Part shown: positions 1 to 8,623 of the stretch, piece by piece
Numbering within the stretch: position 1 is the first letter of the stretch
How the letters are laid out: every line of letters begins with the position of its first letter
Virus record (IMG/VR): IMGVR_UViG_3300020220_003659
Coordinates: 1 to 57,629 of that record
DNA length: 57,629 nucleotides
Direction: 5' to 3' (one strand)
Source: a virus
Notes under the pieces: generated by a model
Seen by the model: only the letters and a program-made list of their open reading frames with translations
Told to the model about the DNA's origin: nothing
Databases searched by the model: none
Position numbers and translations under genes: made by a program

Positions 1-1
1 A

Positions 2-115
2 ACGAGTTTAATTCAGACCCGACATGCTTCTTTTATTCAACCAACGCCCGTCAAATCCGATATAGGCCCATATATCTTAAATGACTATTTTCAAAGAACT
101 ATAGAACAAATATAA
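2..115 (+). CDS. C-terminal end of an unidentified protein (partial)
   Basis: An open frame enters from the left edge and stops with TAA at 113-115. The 37 visible codons read like real protein, ending in NDYFQRTIEQI. A shorter open frame (stop near 84) overlaps it in another phase and looks less convincing. No family can be named from so short a piece. It would be the last gene of a forward transcription unit that ends just before the promoter-like element at 140. Confidence 0.4.
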   Translation, partial: TSLIQTRHASFIQPTPVKSDIGPYILNDYFQRTIEQI

Positions 116-139
116 TACAAAGATTTCTATTTGACAATA

Positions 140-151
140 TATTTATAAATA
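140..151 (+). promoter_or_regulatory. Candidate late promoter, TATTTATAAATA
   Basis: A palindromic TATTTATAAATA lies one base before the start codon at 153. The same TATTTAT core recurs upstream of most first genes of transcription units in this window and resembles the T4 late -10 element TATAAATA. TTGACA occurs just upstream at 131-136, but too close to serve as a normal -35 element. Confidence 0.5.
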
Positions 152-152
152 T

Positions 153-1289
153 ATGAAAAAAAGACTTCTTATAGAAAACGATATAGATGAACTAGAAGAT
201 TTTAGAAAAATTCTACTTTTAAATAAAAAAAAGTTAGATTATAATGATGTTGTTTTTTACAATTCTGAAGGTAAAGATTTTAGAGATATTATTGAAGTAA
301 CCGCGAATGGTTTATTGTTCCATTTTGATGATTTAGAAGAGTTTTTAAAGTTTTTCTTTCCTGAAACATACCAAGGAGGTTCTGATGGTGAATGGGATGC
401 AGGTAACTACGATAGAATGTATTATGGTAATTGGGACTTTTATAGTGAGTGTCAAGATAGGGCGTACGACGATTGGAGTGAGGGATATACCTTAGGTTAT
501 TTTTGTGACTCTGCAACAATGAAACTAAAACAACTTGCCGAGTTTTTAGACCCATCTACAAGTGAAGATTTCAGATTACGCCCTAACAGTCGTACATATT
601 ATTATTATGGTGGAGGTCATCTAGCAACAATACTTGATAAGTTTTTTCCTAGACTCGGTGATGAAATTGACGAGATAGTTTGTAGAGGAAAAGATCGTGC
701 AACCTCACAAGGTGCATCAGACGCGATGAAAGACACCTATTGTGATAGTTTGAAAAAATTTGGTATTGAAAATTGGGGCGGAAGAGCGGGATGTTTTAGA
801 ACCTACTTTATAAGTTGGGGAAGCCTCGTTCAAATGTATATCGATACAAGTGACTTTGAAGAACCTTTGTTAGACACAATGTTCAGAACAATTGAAAGGG
901 GTTTTGATAATCACCCACCTGAGTATTATGAGATTGAACATCATGTTTGGGATAATAAAATTTTTGAAAGTGAAACTTGCGAAAAATTGGAAGACTTAAT
1001 GGATGAGTATATTGAAAAGGCTCTTGAGGAGATTGATTCAGAATATATTAAGGTAATGAAAAAAATTGGAAGTCTTGGGTTATTCAATTTCAAAGAATTA
1101 CCCGATAAAAAACATTACCTCAGAGTTGAAAAGGTGGATCCTGAAACTCTTAAAGTGACATACAGGGTTTCAACCAAAAGACAGGGTTGGGATGCAAAAC
1201 TGGGTATATCTGATGTTGATAGTGTAATTGCAATGGCAACTCAGCCAGGTTTATTTAACCCGACTGAGTTTAGAATTGATAAGTTTTAA
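153..1289 (+). CDS. Hypothetical acidic protein, 378 aa
   Basis: I do not recognise this family. The protein has no signal peptide or membrane segment and is rich in Asp, Glu, Tyr and Trp in its first 130 residues, for example around DGEWDAGNYDRMYYGNWDF. The middle has Gly-rich and aromatic stretches (YYYYGGGH), and residues 240-320 look helical and acidic. The ATG at 153 follows a TATTTAT element directly and is the only sensible start. Its stop overlaps the end of the opposite-strand peptidase gene by 4 bp, so the two genes converge. It may be a virion or host-takeover protein, but nothing in the sequence decides this. Confidence 0.75.
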   Translation: MKKRLLIENDIDELEDFRKILLLNKKKLDYNDVVFYNSEGKDFRDIIEVTANGLLFHFDDLEEFLKFFFPETYQGGSDGEWDAGNYDRMYYGNWDFYSECQDRAYDDWSEGYTLGYFCDSATMKLKQLAEFLDPSTSEDFRLRPNSRTYYYYGGGHLATILDKFFPRLGDEIDEIVCRGKDRATSQGASDAMKDTYCDSLKKFGIENWGGRAGCFRTYFISWGSLVQMYIDTSDFEEPLLDTMFRTIERGFDNHPPEYYEIEHHVWDNKIFESETCEKLEDLMDEYIEKALEEIDSEYIKVMKKIGSLGLFNFKELPDKKHYLRVEKVDPETLKVTYRVSTKRQGWDAKLGISDVDSVIAMATQPGLFNPTEFRIDKF

Positions 1290-2320
1290 TCTAAAGAATA
1301 ACGGTTTTTTAAAATCTCATATAATTTATACCCGTCCTCATCGTCAATAAAGAAATTATTGTCATCATAAAAATCAGTAATTATAATACCATCTTTATCC
1401 TCAACAACATCAATTGATGTCAACTGATGAACTTTTTCATAAAATACATCTTTGTTTTCATATTCGAAATCAAATAGTGTTGAATTATATTTTATAGGTT
1501 CATTTTTAAATTCGTATTTTTTTAGACCTAAAGAACTAACCATATTCAATCCTGCTTGAATCGCTCTCTCAACGTCATCAATACAAACAAACTCATTTGC
1601 ACTATGCATGTTGTAGTATCCACAAGACATGTTTATACAAGAAACGTCTGATTTTTTCTTTAGTTGCATCACATCTGTATATGGGTGAGAACCTAATGTC
1701 ATTTCACAACCAAAAGCATCTTTAATGGCAGTGCAAGCCAAAGAACCAAATTCACTGTCTTTTTCGAATAAACGAACACCCGAGCATATCTCGGTAATTA
1801 AATGATCACCCGGTGCGTCATACTGACAGATGTAACCCACATCTTTTAAGAAAGACTCGTCGCACTTTGAAGATCCGTGACATCCAGTTTCTTCTGAGAC
1901 AAATAACCCAATTTTAACTTTATCAAGTTTTTCTAAAAGATTCAAACAAATGAATATCCCACATTTGTCATCTCCACCAATACCTGTTGGATTATGGTTG
2001 TTGTCATAAGCTTTTAATGCCTTTACTGGAACCGACTCGAAAATTTTTCCAAAAGTAACAGGACGATAAACTTCTACTTCTTTTACATTTATTTTCGGAA
2101 CTATATTGTGAACGGTATCTGTGTGTGCAACAAACATTGGGTAAAACTCACCAACATTCAATTCCCCCTTTGTAACATAGATATTATTGTGTTCGTCACA
2201 AGTAACTTTTGCTCCACTCATATTACCAATTATGGTAGTCAAATACTCGACCATCGTATCCTCATCATAAGTTTTGGAGGGTACAGAAAGTAACTCTTTG
2301 AATTTTTCTAAATCTATCAT
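1286..2320 (-). CDS. M20-family metallopeptidase (peptidase T-like)
   Basis: The 344-residue protein carries the zinc-site pattern of M20 di- and tripeptidases. The first ligand is in AHTDTV (H66, with D68), the bridging Asp in GGDDKCG (D117 or D118), and the catalytic and binding Glu pair in SEETGCHGS (E143, E144). D168 lies in QYDAPG and the distal His is H239 in NMHSANEFV. All expected ligands are present, so it is probably an active cytoplasmic exopeptidase on short peptides. A dimerisation domain would fall around residues 175-235. It lies downstream of a ClpC-like unfoldase on the same strand, 36 bp apart, which suggests a proteolysis pair: unfolding and degradation followed by peptide trimming. 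Peptidases of this kind are unusual in phages. The exact substrate class is not certain. Confidence 0.85.
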   Translation of the reverse strand: MIDLEKFKELLSVPSKTYDEDTMVEYLTTIIGNMSGAKVTCDEHNNIYVTKGELNVGEFYPMFVAHTDTVHNIVPKINVKEVEVYRPVTFGKIFESVPVKALKAYDNNHNPTGIGGDDKCGIFICLNLLEKLDKVKIGLFVSEETGCHGSSKCDESFLKDVGYICQYDAPGDHLITEICSGVRLFEKDSEFGSLACTAIKDAFGCEMTLGSHPYTDVMQLKKKSDVSCINMSCGYYNMHSANEFVCIDDVERAIQAGLNMVSSLGLKKYEFKNEPIKYNSTLFDFEYENKDVFYEKVHQLTSIDVVEDKDGIIITDFYDDNNFFIDDEDGYKLYEILKNRYSLD

Positions 2321-2356
2321 AGTACAAAAATACCTAAAAAAATGGTAATAAAAAAA

Positions 2357-4384
2357 TTACTTATCAACTTTCTTTCTATTTTTTTTCTTGGTCTCGATTT
2401 GGACTTTTTCATTTTCTACAATCAAATTGTAAGTTTTACCTTCCTCTAACTCATCAATCAATACTTTTTCTGAAATGAAATCCTCAATGTTTTCTTGTAT
2501 TGCCCTTTTTATTGGTCTTGCACCATATGTTTCGTCAAAACCTACTTTGGATATAAACTCAACTAAAGAATCTGAATATGTAAAAATATAATTTTTTTCT
2601 TTGACACGTTTTAATAAAATATCTAATTCTAATTTTGTAATTAAATCGATGTTTTCTTTATGGAGCGAGTTGAATATTACAACATCATCAATTCTGTTCA
2701 AAAATTCTGGTGCAAAAAACTTACTCAATTCTTTCTTTAAAACATCTCGTTTTTGTTCTTCTGCTACCGCAGAACTTGCATTACTTTTGAACCCAACTCC
2801 AGTACCGAAGTCTTGTAATTTTCTAACACCAATATTTGATGTCATAATGATTAAACAGTTCTTGAAGTTTATTTTTCGACCTAAAGAATCTGTCAAATGC
2901 CCATCATCCAACATTTGAAGAAGGGTAGAAAAAATGTCTTTATGAGCCTTTTCGATCTCATCAAACAAAATAACAGAGTATGGTTTATTTTTTACTTGTT
3001 CGGTTAATTGACCACCCTCATCGTGACCAACATATCCTGGAGGTGAACCAATCAATCTTGAGATTGTGTGTTTTTCTTGGTACTCACTCATATCTACTCT
3101 GATTAAGCTATCTTCACTACCAAAAATTTCTTTTGCTAATTGTTTTGCTAAAAAAGTTTTACCAACACCAGTAGAACCAAGAAAAATAAAAGAACCAATC
3201 GGTCTATTCGGATCCTTTATCCCAATTCTATTTCTTCTTATAGATTTAGAAATTTTTTCAACAGCATCTTTTTGTCCAATAACTTTAGAGTTTAGGTTGC
3301 CTGCTAAATTTATTAGTGATTTTTTCTCGTCAACATTTATTTTAGACACTGGTATTTTTGTCATGTTTGATACAACTTCGTAAACCAAATCTTCAGGGAT
3401 GGGTCTTTTACTACTTGTTAAAAATTGTTCAAATTTCTTTTTTTCTTCTTCTAATTTTGCCAAAACCGCTCTTTCCTTATCCCTTAATTCCGCCGCCTGT
3501 TCATAGTTTTGTTTTTTGATAACTTCAATTTTTTGACGTTTGATTTCTGAAATTTCAGATTTTAGGTCTTCGATTACTTGTGGTAATTTAATGTCAATTT
3601 GCATTCTTGATCCTACTTCATCTAAAATGTCAAAGGCTTTATCAGGGAATTCACGATCTGTAACATATCGATCTGCCAATTCAACAAACAATTTTAATGT
3701 ATTGTCGTCGTAAGTTACCTTGTGATGTTCTTCATACTTCAATTTACTTTGTTTGAGTATTTCCAAAGTCTCATCTTTTGTAGAAGGGTCAACAATTATT
3801 TTCTGAAATCTTCTTTCGAGAGCTCCGTCTTTTTCGAAACTTTTTCTGTATTCGTCTAATGTCGTCGCGCCTATACATTGAATTTCACCTCGAGACAGTG
3901 CCGGTTTAAATATATTAGACGCATCTAATGAACCTGAGCTATTTCCTGCTCCAACCATTGTGTGAATTTCGTCTATGAATATTATTATATTTGGATTTCC
4001 TTGGATTTCCTCTATTATAACCTTCATCCTTTCTTCAAATTGACCTCTGTATTTTGTACCTGCGACTAAAGCATTGATATCTAAATTCAATATTCTTTTA
4101 TCCATAAGGTTTTTTGGGCATTCACCATCGTGAATCATCATGGCAAGACCCTCAACAATTGCTGTTTTTCCACAACCTGGTTCACCAATTATAATTGGGT
4201 TATTTTTCTTACGACGAGAAAGTATTTGGGCAATTCTAATTATTTCTTTTTTTCTTCCTACAACAGGATCCAATTTTCCTTGTTCAGCAAGTTTATTTAA
4301 ATCTTTACTGAAATTGTCTAAAACAGGAGTTCCTGATTCACTTTTCTTTTTGTTCTTATCACTATCATCTACGAAATCTAACAT
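2357..4384 (-). CDS. ClpC/ClpA-like AAA+ unfoldase lacking the N-domain
   Basis: This is a two-ring AAA+ protein of 675 residues. The first nucleotide-binding domain has Walker A GEPGCGKT (about 67-74) and Walker B FIDEIH (about 137-141). A coiled middle segment contains a UVR-like AAELRDKE, as in ClpC. The second domain has Walker A GSTGVGKT (403-410), Walker B LFDE (473-476), PEFLNRID, and a sensor-2 region GARPIKRAI. The usual Clp N-terminal domain of about 140 residues is missing. A VGF tripeptide (530-532) sits where ClpC carries its ClpP-binding loop, so use of host ClpP is likely. The ATG at 4384 is preferred because the frame further upstream begins only with TTG (4423) and gives a hydrophobic tail unlike the family. 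It precedes the M20 peptidase gene. Confidence 0.93.
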   Translation of the reverse strand: MLDFVDDSDKNKKKSESGTPVLDNFSKDLNKLAEQGKLDPVVGRKKEIIRIAQILSRRKKNNPIIIGEPGCGKTAIVEGLAMMIHDGECPKNLMDKRILNLDINALVAGTKYRGQFEERMKVIIEEIQGNPNIIIFIDEIHTMVGAGNSSGSLDASNIFKPALSRGEIQCIGATTLDEYRKSFEKDGALERRFQKIIVDPSTKDETLEILKQSKLKYEEHHKVTYDDNTLKLFVELADRYVTDREFPDKAFDILDEVGSRMQIDIKLPQVIEDLKSEISEIKRQKIEVIKKQNYEQAAELRDKERAVLAKLEEEKKKFEQFLTSSKRPIPEDLVYEVVSNMTKIPVSKINVDEKKSLINLAGNLNSKVIGQKDAVEKISKSIRRNRIGIKDPNRPIGSFIFLGSTGVGKTFLAKQLAKEIFGSEDSLIRVDMSEYQEKHTISRLIGSPPGYVGHDEGGQLTEQVKNKPYSVILFDEIEKAHKDIFSTLLQMLDDGHLTDSLGRKINFKNCLIIMTSNIGVRKLQDFGTGVGFKSNASSAVAEEQKRDVLKKELSKFFAPEFLNRIDDVVIFNSLHKENIDLITKLELDILLKRVKEKNYIFTYSDSLVEFISKVGFDETYGARPIKRAIQENIEDFISEKVLIDELEEGKTYNLIVENEKVQIETKKKNRKKVDK

Positions 4385-4456
4385 ATCTATTATTTTTTTT
4401 AAAACTAACAATAAATTTACCAAAAGTCCATTGTTACAATCAATTCAAAATCTCTA

Positions 4457-4463
4457 TATTTAT
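4457..4463 (+). promoter_or_regulatory. TATTTAT element 4 bp before a start codon
   Basis: TATTTAT with only four bases (TGAT) before the ATG at 4468. If this is a -10 element, the transcript would be nearly leaderless. The same 4-bp spacing occurs before the genes starting at 5025 and 31357. Confidence 0.5.
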
Positions 4464-4467
4464 TGAT

Positions 4468-4809
4468 ATGAAAGTTTGGAAACTATTTGTTAACGATTTA
4501 CAACTTACCGAAGAATTAGAACAGGTTTATTTTGAAATCAGAAAAATCTTTCAAAGAGAAGGTTGGACGCAAAAAGATATCGAAAGACCACCATATTATC
4601 CAAATGACTTGATGTTTTTACATTCAAAATTCCAACAATTGGTTCGAGAAACAGACCGAACAATAAGAGATTATGGTTTTGATGTTGACGCACAAGAAGT
4701 TAGCAATTATATTATAAAAAAACTTAGTCACATAGATGACATAACCCCATTAAAAAAATCAAATGGCTATAACGAGCGAAATAATAAGTGGTACGACGAT
4801 ATTGAATGA
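4468..4809 (+). CDS. Hypothetical protein, 113 aa
   Basis: Not recognised. It is a small, mostly helical, charged protein with no signal or membrane segment. It starts right after a TATTTAT element, which fixes the ATG at 4468. The last 47 bases overlap the start of the KTSC gene in a different frame, so the two are probably cotranscribed. The overlap is larger than usual here, but both frames read convincingly. Confidence 0.7.
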   Translation: MKVWKLFVNDLQLTEELEQVYFEIRKIFQREGWTQKDIERPPYYPNDLMFLHSKFQQLVRETDRTIRDYGFDVDAQEVSNYIIKKLSHIDDITPLKKSNGYNERNNKWYDDIE

Positions 4810-5005
4810 GGTACAGTCGTCAAATATTGTTAGAACACAGTACGATACATTAACAAAAAAAATGATTGCCGAGTTTAAAAATGGAGTAAAATATGAGTAT
4901 GACGACGTACCACATCAAAAGTATACTCAATTCAGAATGGCACAATCACAAGGTAATTTCTTTAATACCAACATTTCAAAAGCTCATAAATACACGAAAC
5001 TATAA
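4763..5005 (+). CDS. KTSC-domain protein, 80 aa
   Basis: Residues 19-80 match the short KTSC-type domain. This includes a paired-strand pattern around YDTLTKKMIAEFKNGVKYEY, a conserved VPHQKYTQF, and a final SQGNFFNTNISKAHKYTKL that fits the usual closing region. KTSC domains are about 60 residues, are common in phages and bacteria, and sometimes occur fused to other enzymes; their role is not settled. The start codon lies inside the preceding gene, so translation is probably coupled. Confidence 0.75.
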   Translation: MAITSEIISGTTILNEVQSSNIVRTQYDTLTKKMIAEFKNGVKYEYDDVPHQKYTQFRMAQSQGNFFNTNISKAHKYTKL

Positions 5006-5013
5006 TTGGTAGG

Positions 5014-5020
5014 TATTTAT
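5014..5020 (+). promoter_or_regulatory. TATTTAT element 4 bp before a start codon
   Basis: TATTTAT followed by TAGT and the ATG at 5025. The spacing matches the elements at 4457 and 31362 (reverse). Confidence 0.5.
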
Positions 5021-5024
5021 TAGT

Positions 5025-5762
5025 ATGGATAATACCAATATCATTAAAAGTTTTAAATCTCAGGACGAACTCAATTTAAAAATTTGGCAAAAAGATGGTA
5101 AGTCATATATGATGAGACCTGACATTAGAGAAAGACTTTTGGAAGTTGCCAACCTTTTTATCGATTCATTAGGGGTTGATTTAATAATCACTGATATTAT
5201 TATGATTGGTTCTTTAGTTAATTACAACTGGTCAAAATATTCTGATATTGATTTACACGTAGTTGTTAATTTTAATCAATTTCCCGAAAACTCAAAGGAT
5301 TTGTATCTTGAATTCTTTGATCTAAAAAAAGTAGTTTTTAATCAAAAACATAATATTACAATGTTTGGGTATGATGTTGAGTGTTTTGTACAGAAAGAAG
5401 ATGAAACAACTTTTAGTAGTGGCATCTATTCTATTCTTTATGATATGTGGATGAATGAACCAAAAAAACTTGGTGTGAATAATATTGATAAAGAATTATT
5501 AAAAGACAAAGCGTCACAATGGATGAGAATAATTGATGGTGTTGTAGACAACATAGAAGATGAAAATCCTGACGAAATTAAATCTTTGGTAAAAAAATAT
5601 AAAGAAAAACTTAAGAAGTTTAGAAACTGTGGTTTGGAAAAAGATGGTGAAATGTCTTTGGAAAATTTAGTTTTTAAATTACTTAGAAGAAACGGATACA
5701 TCGAAAAACTATACGATGTTCCCACTGAAATTATAGACAAAAAACTCTCTATGAAACAATAA
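5025..5762 (+). CDS. Nucleotidyltransferase-fold protein
   Basis: The protein is 245 residues. Residues 60-80 contain the signature of the DNA polymerase beta-like nucleotidyltransferase superfamily: IGSLVNYNWS followed by SDIDLHVVV. That gives the Gly-Ser pair and two metal-binding Asp residues (D74, D76). A third carboxylate could be E119 in YDVECFV. The C-terminal half is helical and Lys-rich. Such enzymes add nucleotides to RNA, drugs or proteins, or act as toxins of the MNT/HEPN type. Nothing here identifies the acceptor. It stands alone behind its own TATTTAT element, and no HEPN partner is visible next to it. Confidence 0.8.
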   Translation: MDNTNIIKSFKSQDELNLKIWQKDGKSYMMRPDIRERLLEVANLFIDSLGVDLIITDIIMIGSLVNYNWSKYSDIDLHVVVNFNQFPENSKDLYLEFFDLKKVVFNQKHNITMFGYDVECFVQKEDETTFSSGIYSILYDMWMNEPKKLGVNNIDKELLKDKASQWMRIIDGVVDNIEDENPDEIKSLVKKYKEKLKKFRNCGLEKDGEMSLENLVFKLLRRNGYIEKLYDVPTEIIDKKLSMKQ

Positions 5763-5785
5763 ATCAATAGAAACAAAAATAATTG

Positions 5786-5804
5786 TATTTATCGATATAT
5801 TTAT
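5786..5804 (+). promoter_or_regulatory. Two TATTTAT elements upstream of the head-assembly block
   Basis: Two TATTTAT copies (5786-5792 and 5798-5804) lie 33-52 bp before the ATG at 5838, the first gene of the long forward block leading to terminase. Confidence 0.45.
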
Positions 5805-5837
5805 TAAGAAAAAATAATTTTTTAAAAATTTATAACT

Positions 5838-7352
5838 ATGTCAGGAATAAGACCTATAGGTAGTGAGAAACTTCAAGGAATGGATAAAATAAAAAGAATC
5901 ATGGAAATTGCCAGATTTAATGAAAACATTCCTCAATCTGTAAATGAAACTGCGAAATCAGAGTATAACATTACTTTGGCCGACGGTAACACATATGAAA
6001 TTGTTAGAGAAAGACAAGGATATATCATAAAGGCAACAATCAATGAATCTGAAAGTGAATACATTGAGCCGATCCGAGAGAGAAAATATTTTCAATCCTA
6101 TTCTCAAGCCCTTAAACGAATGAATTTAATGGCCAAAGAGTTAAATGAACTAAACGGAAATCAAGAAGGTATCTCACTAATTGGTGAGCAAAAAAAAAAG
6201 TTTATATTAAAAAATACTAAAAAGAAAGCGACCAATACGTCTGACGCACCGGCACCAATCGCTGAACCAACTTCTAGTACCTCGACAACACCAGATGCGG
6301 GGTCTGAATTACCACCACCACCTACGGATACAGGATCTGAATTACCACCACCAACTGCTGACATGGGTGGAGGAATTCCTCCTGCACCTTCAGATATGGG
6401 ATCGGATATGGGGGGTGAGATGCCACCAGCACCTTCGGATATGGGATCGGATATGGGGGGTGGGATGCCACCAGCACCTTCGGATATGGGATCGGATATG
6501 GGGGGTGAAATGCCACCAGCACCTTCAGATATGGGGGGTGAAATGCCTGAACCATCAAGTGATGAAGACTCAATGGGTGGTGAAGGTAAAACAAGAAAGA
6601 TGTCTGACTTAAAAAGGATTCAAATTTTGGTTGGCAAATTAGCTCAAAAAATCAGAACATTTGAAGAAAGTGATGATTTGTCTCCTAAAGACATTAAATA
6701 TATTATAAACTCAATTTTGTCGGCAATTAAAGTTGAGGCATTGGATGAAGATGATATTGAACAAATAATTTCCAAATTGGAGGGTGATGAAGAAGAAGTA
6801 AGTCAAGATGTGTCTGATGAAGAAGAAGTTGTTAATGATGGTGGTGAAATGGATGAGGAATATAGTAATTATGGAAAATCAGTTCATGATTACTTAAAAG
6901 GTGCGGTAACCTCGATGTTATCTAGTAAATTAAAAGAAGAAGATGAGTTTGGTGTAGATAACACTGAAAAAGATTTTATGAAGTTTAATGAAAAAAGAAA
7001 TAAAGACCATTCAAATATTTCATTATATGATGATGAGTCGGATACTGAGGATTTTAAAATTAGAAGAGCAATGAAAAGAAGGCCTTCCAATTCACACTAC
7101 CATTTCAATCGAGGGACCTTTAATGAGTCAAAAATTGACAAAATTTTAATAAGCTATTTTCAGGTAAACGATAATGAGGTAAACCAAAAATATTCTAACT
7201 TAGTTGAGTCCAAATTCCAAATGAACACTTTGAAAAATTTCTTGAAAAAGGCCCCAAATTCAACATACATGGGTAAAACAACAAAAGGCAACTTAATTTT
7301 CAAAGACGGTAATAAAGAAGTTAGAATAACAAAGTCGGGAACAATACTATGA
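5838..7352 (+). CDS. Putative virion/core protein with Pro-Met-Asp repeat, 504 aa
   Basis: Family not recognised. An N-terminal part (about 1-125) looks folded and basic. It is followed by a Pro/Thr/Ser linker, a 15-residue repeat rich in Pro, Met, Gly and Asp (about 181-236), a very acidic stretch (about 310-345), and a basic C-terminal domain ending in GNKEVRITKSGTIL. This alternation resembles phage scaffold or internal head proteins. It begins the operon leading to terminase. Its TGA stop overlaps the next ATG (ATGA), so translation is coupled. Confidence 0.8.
   Translation: MSGIRPIGSEKLQGMDKIKRIMEIARFNENIPQSVNETAKSEYNITLADGNTYEIVRERQGYIIKATINESESEYIEPIRERKYFQSYSQALKRMNLMAKELNELNGNQEGISLIGEQKKKFILKNTKKKATNTSDAPAPIAEPTSSTSTTPDAGSELPPPPTDTGSELPPPTADMGGGIPPAPSDMGSDMGGEMPPAPSDMGSDMGGGMPPAPSDMGSDMGGEMPPAPSDMGGEMPEPSSDEDSMGGEGKTRKMSDLKRIQILVGKLAQKIRTFEESDDLSPKDIKYIINSILSAIKVEALDEDDIEQIISKLEGDEEEVSQDVSDEEEVVNDGGEMDEEYSNYGKSVHDYLKGAVTSMLSSKLKEEDEFGVDNTEKDFMKFNEKRNKDHSNISLYDDESDTEDFKIRRAMKRRPSNSHYHFNRGTFNESKIDKILISYFQVNDNEVNQKYSNLVESKFQMNTLKNFLKKAPNSTYMGKTTKGNLIFKDGNKEVRITKSGTIL
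6378..6545 (+). repeat. 45-bp coding tandem repeat, three full and one short copy
   Basis: Three 45-bp units encode PPAPSDMGSDMGGxM and a shortened fourth encodes PPAPSDMGGEM. DNA identity between units is high, so the array is probably recent and prone to slippage. It lies in the disordered linker of the 504-residue protein. Confidence 0.9.
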
Positions 7353-7756
7353 ATTATTTAATTTACATAAATGGTATGGGACCAAATTATAAGGGTGACA
7401 ACATTTATGAATTTATTTTTTCTGAAACCTTGGAGGTTTTTGGTGAAAATTGGGAGTCTAAACCCGCAAACGGTTATCCATTACCGCCAGATATGGAATA
7501 CATAAAAAAAGTTGGAACATTAATAAATGAAGAAATTGCTTTTGATTTGGTACAAAACTCTGATGTTTTTTCAGTCATTGATTCAATGGATGGCGTTTTG
7601 GCCTTAGGGTGGGAGAAAGAAAGTGATGATAAAGATTTTTCTTTGATAAAAAGATTGGTCTTTCAATTTGGAGAGACTGAAGAGAATGTAAAAAATAAAT
7701 TATACGAAAGAGATATCGTGTTACAATTTGAAAAAGAAGTGGTGTATGAAAACTAA
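7349..7756 (+). CDS. Hypothetical protein, 135 aa
   Basis: Not recognised. It is a compact, acidic, probably alpha/beta protein with no signal or membrane segment. The start overlaps the preceding stop (ATGA) and its end overlaps the next ATG at 7746, so it is translationally coupled on both sides. The position between a core-like protein and terminase suggests a role in head assembly or packaging, by context only. Confidence 0.75.
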   Translation: MNYLIYINGMGPNYKGDNIYEFIFSETLEVFGENWESKPANGYPLPPDMEYIKKVGTLINEEIAFDLVQNSDVFSVIDSMDGVLALGWEKESDDKDFSLIKRLVFQFGETEENVKNKLYERDIVLQFEKEVVYEN

Positions 7757-8618
7757 AATAAAATTTTTATTAGACAACGGTTTAAGTAAAGATACCTTAT
7801 CTACATTAACCGAATCAAAAATTAATCTTCTTTTTGAAAAATTTAAAAAAATGAAAAAAGAAGAGGAAAAAGAAGCATTTCAAAAATCAACAATACCTTC
7901 ACAAACTGTTTTGAAAGGAAACTTAACTGATTTGGCTGCAACCGGTGTTGATGTTAAAGACGGTAATGTTAAGTATGACCAAGCAACAGGAGAAGTTACT
8001 GTAATGACCAAAGAAGGTGAAGTTACTGAAGACAAAACTGATAATGTAACAACATCAAATGCTTTAGGTAAAATTGCAACACAAGCTTACACAGGGCAAG
8101 AGGCGCCTCACGACGCTAATGACATGGCGGATGATGGTATGGACGATGATTCAGGAAATAATCGATCAATGATGGGTATGGCGGAGTCTGAAATTAATGA
8201 AAAGTTCGAGTCAAAGGCACAACAAGGTTTATTTTGGGCTCGTTGTAATAAGTGTTTATCTAAAAATTGTAAGTGGTGTAAAATGGCAAAAGAGTTCTCG
8301 GACTCAACCTCTAAAAAACAATACAAAGATATGCCCGAGAAAAAACACCCCGAAAAAACGGTAGATTATAAAAAGAAGAAGAAAACAAATGAGGATTTAC
8401 AAAGTTTTGTGGAAAACACAATAATAGAAATTTTAGAAGATCATGTTGACGCACACATGACAAAAAAAGATCTGATTGAGGCAATTCGAAAAACAAAAAA
8501 AGAAAAAGACGAATCTTTTATTATTCGTAAACCAAAAAAAGTTACTATGTTTTCAGATGAAGCACCGATGGAATTACCAATAGGTAAAATTTTTTCTATT
8601 GGTAAATCTAAAAAATAA
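7746..8618 (+). CDS. Hypothetical head-module protein, 290 aa
   Basis: Family not recognised. I take the ATG at 7746 because the longer frame begins only with TTG and would overlap more of the previous gene. The middle is acidic and Met-rich. A cluster with CNKCLSKNCKWCK (about residue 165-177) could bind a metal. The C-terminal third is strongly basic (KKKKKTNE), followed by a helical segment. It ends 5 bp before terminase, so it occupies the position of a small-terminase or packaging accessory gene. Whether it is a small terminase cannot be told from the sequence. Confidence 0.75.
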   Translation: MKTKIKFLLDNGLSKDTLSTLTESKINLLFEKFKKMKKEEEKEAFQKSTIPSQTVLKGNLTDLAATGVDVKDGNVKYDQATGEVTVMTKEGEVTEDKTDNVTTSNALGKIATQAYTGQEAPHDANDMADDGMDDDSGNNRSMMGMAESEINEKFESKAQQGLFWARCNKCLSKNCKWCKMAKEFSDSTSKKQYKDMPEKKHPEKTVDYKKKKKTNEDLQSFVENTIIEILEDHVDAHMTKKDLIEAIRKTKKEKDESFIIRKPKKVTMFSDEAPMELPIGKIFSIGKSKK

Positions 8619-8623
8619 CATTT

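Noticed and set aside
1-84. A second open frame from the left edge, stop near 84
   Set aside because: It overlaps the longer frame ending at 115, which looks more protein-like.
5025-5762. Toxin-antitoxin pair with the nucleotidyltransferase
   Set aside because: Neighbouring genes show no HEPN or antitoxin features, so the pairing is not supported.
6161-6594. Reverse and alternative-phase frames within the Pro-Met-Asp repeat
   Set aside because: They are shadows of the tandem repeat with no start context or conserved features.
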